From the NCBI GenBank assembly GCA_003242685.1, contig QGVD01000021.1:1-47306 (forward strand): a stretch of 47,306 bases of DNA, in the 5' to 3' direction. This stretch comes from Pseudomonadota bacterium. Lineage in GTDB: Bacteria; Pseudomonadota; Gammaproteobacteria; Steroidobacterales; Steroidobacteraceae. A model generated the notes under the pieces. The model made no database searches. It was not told where the DNA came from and saw only the letters and a list, made by a program, of their open reading frames with translations. This document shows positions 12,388 through 19,907 of this stretch, piece by piece. Made by a program: the position numbers and the translations under genes. The first letter of the stretch is position 1. Each line of letters begins with the position of its first letter.

Positions 12388-14100
12388 ATGCGCTATCTCG
12401 CGCTCTGCACCGACTACGACGGGACTCTCGCGCATCACGGTCGGGTGGCCGATTCGACGTGCGCGGCGCTCGAACGTCTGCGCGCCTCGGGCCGGCGGAT
12501 CGTCCTCGTCACGGGCCGCCAGCTCGACGATCTCAGGAACGTGTGCCCGAAGCTCGAGCTCTTCGACTGCGTCGTGGCGGAAAACGGCGCCGTGCTGCAC
12601 AGACCGGCAGCGCGCGAAGAGAAGGTTCTCGCCGGGCGTCCGCCGCAGCGCTTCATCGATGCGCTGCGCGAGCGCGGCGTGGAGCCGCTTTCGGTCGGCC
12701 GCGTGATAGTCGCGACCTGGGAGCCGCATCACACGACGGTGCTCGAGACGATCCGCGAGCTCGGCCTGGAGCTGCAGGTGATCTTCAACAAGGGCGCGGT
12801 CATGGTGCTGCCGGCCGGCGTGAACAAGGCGACGGGGCTCGCGGCCGCGCTCGACGCGCTCGGACTTTCACCGCACAACGCGGTGGGAATCGGCGATGCC
12901 GAGAACGACCACGCGTTCCTCGATCTCTGCGAATGTGCCGTCGCCGTGTCGAACGCGCTGCCGCTGCTCAAGGAACGAGCCGACCTCGTCACGCAGGGCG
13001 ATCACGGCGCCGGTGTGGAAGAGCTCGTCGGACGGTTGCTGAAAGACGATCTCGCTTCGCTCGAGGAACGGCTCACGCGGCACCACGTGCTGCTCGGCCG
13101 CGACGCACGGGGTGAGGAAGTCCGCATGAGTCCCCACGGCACCAACATCCTGCTCGTCGGCACGTCGGGAAGCGGCAAGTCGACGCTCGCCACGGGCATC
13201 CTCGAGCGCCTCGTCGAGAGCCGCCGCACGTTCTGCATCATCGATCCCGAGGGCGACTACGACACGCTGCAGGGCGCGGTGACGCTGGGCACGGCTGAAC
13301 GGCCGCCGGGCATCGACGAGATGGGTCAGCTCCTCGCGAAGCCCGGCGCGAGCTGCGTGCTCAATCTCGTCGCGCTTCCGATCACCGACCGGCCGGCGTT
13401 CTTCGAAGCATTGCTGCCGCGGCTTCAGGAGCTGCGCGCCCGCACCGGCCGCCCGCACTGGCTCGTGATCGACGAAGCGCATCACCTGCTGCCGGCCGCG
13501 CGCCGCAATGGCGGCTCCTCATTGCCCGAGCGTCTCGAGAACGTCCTGCAGATCACCGTGCACCCGAACCTCATCGCCGCGAGCGCCCTCGCACAGGTCG
13601 ACACCGTCATCGCGGTCGGCATGACGCCCGAGGCGATGATGCGCGAGTTCTGCGAAACGCTCGGCGAGTGCCCGCCGGCTCTCGAGCCCGTGCGGCTGGA
13701 AGCGGGCGAAGCGCTCGTGTGGCTCCGCCGACGGGGACGGGCGCCGTTCCGCCTCGTCATCGAGCCGAGCCGCACCGAACGCCGCCGTCACACGCGCAAG
13801 TACGCCGAAGGCGAGCTCGGTCCGGACCGCAGCTTCTATTTCCGCGGCCCCGAAGGAAGGCTCAATCTGCGCGCGCAGAATCTGCTCCTCTTCCTGCAGC
13901 TCGCGGAAGGCGTCGACGACGACACCTGGCTGCATCATCTGCGCGGCCGCGACTACTCGCGCTGGATCCGCGACTGCATCAAGGACCGTCCGCTCGCGGA
14001 GGAAGTCGCCGAGATCGAGAACCGTGCGGACACCTCGCCGCAGGAGAGCCGCCGGCTCATCAGGCGGGCGATCGAGTCACGCTACACGCTGCCCGCCTGA
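12388..14100 (+). CDS. Fusion of HAD-IIB phosphatase and HerA/DUF87-like P-loop ATPase
   Basis: This 570-residue protein has two parts. Residues 1-~215 are a Cof-type HAD phosphatase with nucleophile motif DYDGT (Asp9, Asp11), VTGRQ and the metal motif GIGDAENDH near residue 168. Residues ~230-470 are a P-loop ATPase with Walker A GTSGSGKST (258-266), an IDPEGDY segment typical of HerA/DUF87 ATPases and Walker B HWLVIDEAHH near 358. A C-terminal ~100-residue region (RKYAEGELGPDRSFYFRGPE onward) is not recognised. HerA-like ATPases usually move DNA or protein, while HAD-IIB enzymes act on sugar phosphates, so the joint role is unclear. GAGGG precedes the start. The 3' end overlaps convergent ftsH by 19 bp. 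Confidence 0.85.
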   Translation: MRYLALCTDYDGTLAHHGRVADSTCAALERLRASGRRIVLVTGRQLDDLRNVCPKLELFDCVVAENGAVLHRPAAREEKVLAGRPPQRFIDALRERGVEPLSVGRVIVATWEPHHTTVLETIRELGLELQVIFNKGAVMVLPAGVNKATGLAAALDALGLSPHNAVGIGDAENDHAFLDLCECAVAVSNALPLLKERADLVTQGDHGAGVEELVGRLLKDDLASLEERLTRHHVLLGRDARGEEVRMSPHGTNILLVGTSGSGKSTLATGILERLVESRRTFCIIDPEGDYDTLQGAVTLGTAERPPGIDEMGQLLAKPGASCVLNLVALPITDRPAFFEALLPRLQELRARTGRPHWLVIDEAHHLLPAARRNGGSSLPERLENVLQITVHPNLIAASALAQVDTVIAVGMTPEAMMREFCETLGECPPALEPVRLEAGEALVWLRRRGRAPFRLVIEPSRTERRRHTRKYAEGELGPDRSFYFRGPEGRLNLRAQNLLLFLQLAEGVDDDTWLHHLRGRDYSRWIRDCIKDRPLAEEVAEIENRADTSPQESRRLIRRAIESRYTLPA

Positions 14101-16199
14101 GCAGGCGCATCGCTCCGTGAAGCCGCGCGCCGGCTCTCGGACTCGGCTTCGGCGACGCGTGCACTTTCGAGCGCCGGCGCGGGCGGCAACCCCGTGACCT
14201 CGAGGATCTCCTGCTCGTCGAGCGTCTCGCGCTCGAGCAGCGCCTTCACCAGTGCATCGAGCTCGCGGCGGTGTACGGTGAGGAGCCGCTTCGCTTCGGT
14301 ATAGCACTCGTCGATGATCCGCCGCACCTCGTCATCGATGAGACGCGCCGTTTCCTCGCTGAAGGGTTTCGCACCGGGAAACACGGACGGGCCGCGCAGG
14401 TAGGGATTCTCGGGCGGTGCGAGCTCCACGAGCCCCAGCCGCTCGCTCATGCCCCAGCGCGTGACCATGTTGCGCGCGAGCTCGGTGGCCTGCCTGATGT
14501 CGTTCTCGGCGCCGGTCGTGCGCGTGCCGTAGACGATCTCCTCGGCGGCGCGCCCACCGAGCATGCCGATGATGCGCGCGCGCAGATAGCCTTCCGGATA
14601 GTTGTAGCGGTCGCTGTCGGGACGCTGGTACGTGACGCCGAGCGCCTGCCCGCGCGGCACGATCGACACGCGGTGCACGGGATCGGCGCCCGGTACCACC
14701 AGCCCGAGGATCGCATGACCGCCCTCGTGATACGCGATGCGCTCGCGATCCTCCTGCGAGAGAAGCAGCGGCCGCTCGGGTCCGAGCACGATCTTCTCGA
14801 GCGCATCGTAGAAATCGCGCCGACGCACCTCGTCCTGATTGCGCCGCGCGGCAAGGAGCGCCGCCTCGTTGACCAGGTTCCTGATGTCGGCTCCCGAGAA
14901 ACCCGGCGTCGAGCCGGCGATCTCCGCGAGATCCACGTCCTTCGCGAGCGGCACCTTGCGCGTGTGGACCTTGAGTATCGCCTCGCGGCCGTTCTTGTCG
15001 GGCAGGTTGATCACGATGCGGCGGTCGAAGCGTCCGGGCCGCAGCAGCGCGCGGTCGAGGACGTCCGGCTGGTTCGTCGCCGCAAGGACGATGACACCTT
15101 CACGGCTCGAGAAGCCGTCCATCTCGGTGAGGATCTGGTTGAGCGTCTGCTCCTGCTCGCTCGTGCCGCCGATCGCCACCTGCCCGCGCGCGCGGCCGAT
15201 GGAGTCGATCTCGTCGATGAAGATGATCGCCGGCGCGTGCTCGCGCGCCTGCCTGAAGAGATCGCGCACCCGCGCGGCACCGACGCCCACGATCATCTCG
15301 ACGAACTCGGAGGCGCTCATCGAGAAGAACGGCACGCCGGCCTCGCCGGCAACGGCCCGCGCGAGCAGCGTCTTGCCGGTTCCCGGGGCGCCGATGAGCA
15401 GCACGCCCTTGGGCGCCGTTCCGCCGAGGCGCGTGTACTTGGCGGGGTCCTTCAGGAAGTCGACGATCTCGACGAGCTCGTTCTCGGCCTCGTCGATGCC
15501 GGCGACGTCGTCGAACGTGACGCGCTTCTCCTGCTCCTGGTCGTAGCGCCGCGCCCGGCTCTTCCCGAGACCCATGAGCCCGCCGCCCAGCAGCCCGCCC
15601 TGCCGGGACGCACGCCGGAAGAGCCAGACGTAGAACAGAATGATGAGCAGCGCCGGTCCGAAGCCGTACAGCAGCGTCGCCCAGGGACTCGTTCCCGTGC
15701 GGATGGGCTCGGCGCTGATCTCGACGCCGTTCGCAATGAGCAGCGCCTCGAGCCCGGGGTCGACGAAGACGGGCACCGTCGTGCGGAACGTTTCCGAGGT
15801 GCGCGGCTCGGCCGGCCGGGCGCCGCGCGGCGCCGGAACGCGCACCCCCTCTGCCCGCCCCGATTCGGCGTCGGCGGGCGGATAGGTAATGGCCTCGCGG
15901 AAGCGGCCTTCGATGTTCTCGCCCTGGCTGTAGATCTCCGCGACGTTGCCCCGGGTCACCTGCTCCCGGAACACGGTGTAGGGGATGGTGAGCGGCTCGT
16001 CCTCGGGAGGCGCGAGGGTGCGGACCAGCAGGAAGTTGGCAAGAAGCACCAGGAGGAACACCCACCAGACGTGAGGCGGCGGCAGCGGCGGCCGCGAACG
16101 ATCGGTTCCCGAGGCACCGCCCGGCCTGCCGGCCGGCTGCCGGGCCTGACGCGTCCCGCCCTCCTTTTCTTTTTCCGATCCGAACACTGGCCACCTCAT
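14082..16199 (-). CDS. ftsH: ATP-dependent zinc metalloprotease FtsH
   Basis: This membrane-anchored AAA+ protease has about 705 residues from the start chosen at 16199 (MRWPVFGSEKEKEGG). A proline-rich N-terminal tail precedes TM1 (~44-60), a periplasmic domain and TM2 (~174-194). The AAA+ core has Walker A GAPGTGKT (270-277), Walker B IIFIDEID (325-332) and the SRH near 376-392. The protease zinc site is HEGGH (491-495), with the third ligand in GAENDIRQAT. The pore loop, FVGVG in E. coli FtsH, reads IVGVG here. The gene is not next to rlmE/ftsJ, so it may be a second FtsH copy. It is convergent with the HAD-ATPase gene. Confidence 0.94.
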   Translation of the reverse strand: MRWPVFGSEKEKEGGTRQARQPAGRPGGASGTDRSRPPLPPPHVWWVFLLVLLANFLLVRTLAPPEDEPLTIPYTVFREQVTRGNVAEIYSQGENIEGRFREAITYPPADAESGRAEGVRVPAPRGARPAEPRTSETFRTTVPVFVDPGLEALLIANGVEISAEPIRTGTSPWATLLYGFGPALLIILFYVWLFRRASRQGGLLGGGLMGLGKSRARRYDQEQEKRVTFDDVAGIDEAENELVEIVDFLKDPAKYTRLGGTAPKGVLLIGAPGTGKTLLARAVAGEAGVPFFSMSASEFVEMIVGVGAARVRDLFRQAREHAPAIIFIDEIDSIGRARGQVAIGGTSEQEQTLNQILTEMDGFSSREGVIVLAATNQPDVLDRALLRPGRFDRRIVINLPDKNGREAILKVHTRKVPLAKDVDLAEIAGSTPGFSGADIRNLVNEAALLAARRNQDEVRRRDFYDALEKIVLGPERPLLLSQEDRERIAYHEGGHAILGLVVPGADPVHRVSIVPRGQALGVTYQRPDSDRYNYPEGYLRARIIGMLGGRAAEEIVYGTRTTGAENDIRQATELARNMVTRWGMSERLGLVELAPPENPYLRGPSVFPGAKPFSEETARLIDDEVRRIIDECYTEAKRLLTVHRRELDALVKALLERETLDEQEILEVTGLPPAPALESARVAEAESESRRAASRSDAPAQAGSV

Positions 16200-16432
16200 G
16201 CCGGCCCCTCCGGCAAGCTCCATACCCGAGCGATCCGCAGCGGCCGGGCGGAGAAGCCGATCACGCTTCCCGCGAATGCCGCGGCAACCCACGGAACTTT
16301 TCGGGGACTCCGTCTGTCATGCGCTGTCCCTTTTCCGGCCGCCCGTTCCGGCCATTGAACTGCGGCGCGGCGCCCCCACAGTGCGCCGCCCTTTTCTCGA
16401 CAACCAACGAACAACACCAAGGAGGTCATCGG
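16200..16432. other. Divergent intergenic region between ftsH and a microprotein gene
   Basis: There are 233 bp between the start of ftsH (minus) and the microprotein start (plus). An open frame continues upstream of the microprotein ATG to 16319, but that extension has no leader or domain character and the Shine-Dalgarno supports the short form. I see no confident promoter hexamers or RNA structure. Confidence 0.5.
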
Positions 16433-16522
16433 ATGGAACTGGTCACGATCCTCGTCGTCGCAACGTCGGTGCTGACGGTGATGCACTTCGTCACGATTCT
16501 CTCGCGCCGCAAGCTCGACTGA
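16433..16522 (+). CDS. 29-residue single-span membrane microprotein (paralogue 1)
   Basis: The ATG at 16433 is preceded by a near-perfect Shine-Dalgarno (AAGGAGGT, 7 nt upstream). The product is 29 residues: an acidic start (MEL), one hydrophobic span of about 20 residues and a basic tail (SRRKLD). A strong hairpin follows 12 bp after the stop, so the gene forms a compact unit of its own. A second gene of exactly the same length at 44264-44353 encodes a related peptide sharing MEL, AT, L, V, HFV and I at the same positions. Function is unknown; size and topology suggest a regulator or small subunit of a membrane complex. Confidence 0.7.
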   Translation: MELVTILVVATSVLTVMHFVTILSRRKLD

Positions 16523-16534
16523 GGATCGGCCGTA

Positions 16535-16563
16535 CCGCCCCCGGGGAATGAGCCCGGGGGCGG
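16535..16563. terminator. Intrinsic terminator after the microprotein gene
   Basis: A perfect 11-bp inverted repeat (CCGCCCCCGGG at 16535-16545, CCCGGGGGCGG at 16553-16563) has a 7-base loop and is followed by AAGTTTTC on the plus strand. It probably ends the microprotein transcript. It also lies just beyond the end of the convergent luciferase-like gene and may serve both strands. Confidence 0.75.
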
Positions 16564-16569
16564 AAGTTT

Positions 16570-17562
16570 TCAACCCGCTTCATCCGTCATCGCCTTCGCA
16601 AGGATCTCGTACGACCGCAGCCGCGCGGCGTGGTCGTAGATCGCGGAAACCACGATCAGCTCGTCGACGCCGGTTTCCCTGACGAAGCGCTCGAGACCGG
16701 CACGGACGGTGCGCCCCGACCCGACGAACGCGTAGCGCAGCATCGCCGAGGCCTGCGCCTTCTCGAGCGGCGTCCAGTACGTGTCGATGTCGTCGATCGG
16801 CGGCGGCAGTCGCCCCGGTGAGCCGCGGACCAGATTCGCGAACTGCTGCTGCACCGAGGTGAAGAGCCTCCGCGCCTCATCGTCGGTGTCCGCGGCGACG
16901 ACGTTGACGCCTGCCATCGTGTACGGCCGATCGAGCTGCGAGGAGGACCGGAAGCTCTCGCGGTATATGCGCAGCGCGTGGAACAGCGCGTCCGGCGCGA
17001 AATGGGATGCGAACGCGTACGGCAAGCCGAGCATGGCGGCGAGCTGCGCACCGAAGACACTCGAGCCGAGGATCCAGACCGGCACGTTGAGGCCTGCGCC
17101 TGGCACGGCACGCACCGCCTGCCCTTCCCGCGGCGGCGCGAAGTAGCTCTGCAGCTCCACGACGTCGTCGGGGAAGGTATCCGCGCTCGCGGGGCTCCGA
17201 CGCAGGGCCCTGACGGTGACCTGGTCCGTCCCGGGCGCGCGGCCCAGACCGAGATCGATGCGTCCGGGATAGAGCGTCTCGAGCGTTCCGAACTGCTCGG
17301 CGATGACGAGCGGCGCATGGTTCGGCAGCATGATGCCGCCCGCGCCGACGCGGATCCTGCGCGTTCCTGCCGCGACATAGCCGATCACCACCGCAGTCGC
17401 CGAGCTCGCGATGCCCGGCATGTTGTGGTGCTCGGCCAGCCAGAATCGGCGGTAGCCCCACTCTTCCGCGTGCTGCGCGAGGTCGAGCGTGTTTCGAAGC
17501 GCATCGGCTGGTGTCGCGCCCACCGTCACGAACGCGAGATCGAGTATCGACAGCGGTACCAC
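16570..17562 (-). CDS. LLM-class flavin-dependent oxidoreductase
   Basis: This 330-residue luciferase-like monooxygenase (F420/FMN TIM barrel) resembles the MsnO8-type group. Recognisable segments are LAQHAEEWGYRRFWLAEHHN near residue 27, RIRVGAGGIMLPNHAPLVIA, GTLETLYPGRIDLGLGRAPG and VWILGSSVFGAQLAA. These enzymes use reduced flavin; the substrate cannot be inferred. The start is GTG at 17562, 15 bp after the aldo-keto reductase stop, so the two are probably cotranscribed as the end of a minus-strand redox cluster. Confidence 0.92.
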   Translation of the reverse strand: MVPLSILDLAFVTVGATPADALRNTLDLAQHAEEWGYRRFWLAEHHNMPGIASSATAVVIGYVAAGTRRIRVGAGGIMLPNHAPLVIAEQFGTLETLYPGRIDLGLGRAPGTDQVTVRALRRSPASADTFPDDVVELQSYFAPPREGQAVRAVPGAGLNVPVWILGSSVFGAQLAAMLGLPYAFASHFAPDALFHALRIYRESFRSSSQLDRPYTMAGVNVVAADTDDEARRLFTSVQQQFANLVRGSPGRLPPPIDDIDTYWTPLEKAQASAMLRYAFVGSGRTVRAGLERFVRETGVDELIVVSAIYDHAARLRSYEILAKAMTDEAG

Positions 17563-17577
17563 GGCTCGTTCAGCGCC

Positions 17578-18528
17578 TCAGGCCGGACGGCTCGCCGCGT
17601 CGAGCCTCGCGAGCTGCTCCTTCGTGAGCACGAGGCGCATCGCGCCGAGCAGCTCCTCGGTCTGCGCGACGCTCGTTGCGCTCGCAATCGGTGCGGCGAC
17701 GCCCGGTTGAGCGGCGAGCCAGGCGAGCGCCACCTGCGCCGGCGTCGCGCGCGCCTCCGCGGCGACCTCGTCGAGAGCGTTGAGCACCGCGAAACCGCGC
17801 TCGTTCATGTACTGCGCGACCGCGCGGGCGCGGGCGCGCCCCTCGAGATCCTTGTCACTGCGATACTTGCCGGTGAGGAAGCCCGATGCGAGACCGAAGT
17901 ACGGAAGCGCAGCGATGTTCCGTTCGACACAGAGCTGCTGCAGCGGACCCTCGAACTGCGAGCGGTCCATGAGGTTGTATCGCGGCTGGAGCACCGTGTA
18001 GCTCGCGAATCCGCGCCGCGCGCTGATGTCGAGCGCCTGCTCGAGGCGCGGCGCCTCGTAGTTCGAGGCGCCGATGGCGCGCACCTTGCCGGCCCGCACC
18101 AGACGATCGAACGCCGCGAGCGTCTCCTCGAGCGGCGTGTCGGCATCGTCGACGTGGGCGTAGTACAGGTCGATGTAGTCCGTGCGCAGCCGGCGCAGGG
18201 AGCCCTCCACGGCGGCCTCGATACGGGCCGGCGCGAGGCCCTTCTCGCCGCCGATCTCCATGCCGACCTTGGTGGCGATCAGCACGTCGTCGCGGCGCCC
18301 GCGCGCAGCGAGCCAGGTGCCGATGATGGTCTCGGACTCGCCTCCCTTGTGGCCCGGAACCCAGGTCGAGTAGACGTCTGCGGTGTCGATCATCTTCCCG
18401 CCGCCGGCGACGAATGCATCGAGTATCGCGTGCGAAGTCTTCTCGTCCGCCGTCCAGCCGAAGACGTTTCCGCCGAGAACGAGCGGCGGCGTCGCCAGTC
18501 CGCTCGTGCCGAGTTGCCTGTCGCTCAT
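17578..18528 (-). CDS. Aldo/keto reductase
   Basis: This 316-residue NADPH-dependent aldo/keto reductase is a TIM barrel. The catalytic tetrad can be read: Asp and Tyr in MIDTADVYSTW, Lys in IATKVG and His in YYAHVDD. The NADP-binding end is present (IASATSVAQTEELLGAM). The N-terminus RQLGTSGLATPPLVLGGNVF is typical of YajO/YhdN-like members. A GGAAGTGA sequence upstream could serve as ribosome-binding site. It sits between the ferric-reductase-like gene (60 bp upstream) and the luciferase-like gene (15 bp downstream). Substrate unknown; detoxification of aldehydes is common for the family. Confidence 0.93.
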   Translation of the reverse strand: MSDRQLGTSGLATPPLVLGGNVFGWTADEKTSHAILDAFVAGGGKMIDTADVYSTWVPGHKGGESETIIGTWLAARGRRDDVLIATKVGMEIGGEKGLAPARIEAAVEGSLRRLRTDYIDLYYAHVDDADTPLEETLAAFDRLVRAGKVRAIGASNYEAPRLEQALDISARRGFASYTVLQPRYNLMDRSQFEGPLQQLCVERNIAALPYFGLASGFLTGKYRSDKDLEGRARARAVAQYMNERGFAVLNALDEVAAEARATPAQVALAWLAAQPGVAAPIASATSVAQTEELLGAMRLVLTKEQLARLDAASRPA

Positions 18529-18588
18529 ATATCACTCACTTCCCGATTTCGATGCATGCGATTTCCGCCGTGAGCGGATCGCACGCGA

Positions 18589-19854
18589 TCACCTGAACTC
18601 GAAGTACTCGAAGTGCAGATTGCGCTCCGGTACGCCATTTTCGCGCATCCGCGCCTGGACCTCCCGCAGCAGCCCCTGGGGCCCGCAGAAGCTGATGCGG
18701 ACCGCCGCGGCGCCGGCTTCGCTCACGATCGCGCGGAAACGATCGATGAACTCCGGGCTCGCCGGCCCCGTCGAGACGGGCACGAGCTCGACGCCGCGCC
18801 GGCTCGCGAGCTCCGCGACGCGCTCCGCCTTCGGAAACTCGCGTCCCGGAGTGAAGAAATAGAAGAACGTCACGCGATCGAAGTTTCTGCCTGCCTCGTC
18901 GGACAGCCAGGCGAGGAAGGGCGTGATGCCGACACCTCCCGCGATCCAGACCTCCCGCTGCGCGTCCACAGGACGCAGGAAGCGCCCGAACGGCGCGTAG
19001 ATCTCCGCGTACATGCCGGGGGTCGTGTTCCGAACGAGCCGGTGCGTGTAATCGCCGAGATCGCGGATCACGAAGTGCACGTGCCCCTCGCCTCCGGCAC
19101 CGGAGGCGATCGTGAACGGATGCGGCTCGCGCAGACCTTCCTCCTTGATCCGCAGGAATCCGAACTGACCGGGCCGGAACTCGATCGGGCGTTTCACGGG
19201 CGCGAGCTGGAGATGAACCCCGGCAGGACCGGGAGAAACGTTCACGACACGGTAGTTCGCGTGATCCGCGAAGAACGGATAGAGCAGCAGCTTGTAGAAC
19301 GCGGCGGCAACACCCGCGGCCGCGATCACGCCGAGCCAGATGCCCGCGGGGCTCGAGAGCTCGATGGGTGAGCGGATGCTGAGCCAGTGTGCGACGACGA
19401 TGAGAAACAGAGGCCCCGACGTCTTGTGCCACAGGCGCCATGTGCCGTAGGGGATCCTGCGATTGAGCGCCAGCAGGACGATGACCATCAGCGCGACGAA
19501 GCTGAGCTGACGCACGAGCCGCGTGTGATGGCGCGGAAGCGAGAGGATCGGCGCGAGATCCCACTCCTTCAGCTCCGCCTGGAAGACGAGGTGGAACGAG
19601 GCGAAAGCGAGCGCCCACACGGCCATCCACTTGTGGGTGAGATACACCCGATCGAGCCCGCCGAGCGCAGACTCCACGAACCTCAGGCGTCCGCCGAGCA
19701 ATGCCGCGGTACCCATCAGCGCGAACGCCGACGCGCCGAGGGCAAGACTCAGCGCCGCGGTCGTCGGCCACGTCGCACGCGGAATCTCCGCGAACGTGAG
19801 TACGCAGGTCACTGCAACGACGATGAAGACTGCCTGCCAGGGCCTCAGGTACAT
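18589..19854 (-). CDS. Ferric-reductase-like transmembrane flavocytochrome
   Basis: This 421-residue protein resembles the ferric reductase/NADPH oxidase superfamily. The N-terminal half has about six membrane spans with paired histidines His74/His88 and His143/His156, spaced as bis-haem ligands. The C-terminal half has a flavodoxin-reductase-like module: FAD-binding HPFTIAS and the NAD-binding GGVGITPF, ending in ISFCGPQGLL and the family-like FEYFEFR. It would carry electrons from NAD(P)H via FAD and haem across the membrane. The acceptor is unknown. It is part of a minus-strand series, 53 bp after the GH65 fusion. Confidence 0.88.
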   Translation of the reverse strand: MYLRPWQAVFIVVAVTCVLTFAEIPRATWPTTAALSLALGASAFALMGTAALLGGRLRFVESALGGLDRVYLTHKWMAVWALAFASFHLVFQAELKEWDLAPILSLPRHHTRLVRQLSFVALMVIVLLALNRRIPYGTWRLWHKTSGPLFLIVVAHWLSIRSPIELSSPAGIWLGVIAAAGVAAAFYKLLLYPFFADHANYRVVNVSPGPAGVHLQLAPVKRPIEFRPGQFGFLRIKEEGLREPHPFTIASGAGGEGHVHFVIRDLGDYTHRLVRNTTPGMYAEIYAPFGRFLRPVDAQREVWIAGGVGITPFLAWLSDEAGRNFDRVTFFYFFTPGREFPKAERVAELASRRGVELVPVSTGPASPEFIDRFRAIVSEAGAAAVRISFCGPQGLLREVQARMRENGVPERNLHFEYFEFR

Positions 19855-19907
19855 GGGGGCCGCTCCCGCCGCTCTGTCGATATCTGCCGCTCGTGCACGG
19901 CGGCACC

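Noticed and set aside
16200..16292. Upstream extension of FtsH to 16292
   Set aside because: The added 31 residues lack family similarity; the ATG at 16199 gives a normal N-terminus.
14271..16358. 695-codon open frame opposite ftsH
   Set aside because: It mirrors ftsH over its length and carries no recognisable motif; a by-product of high GC.
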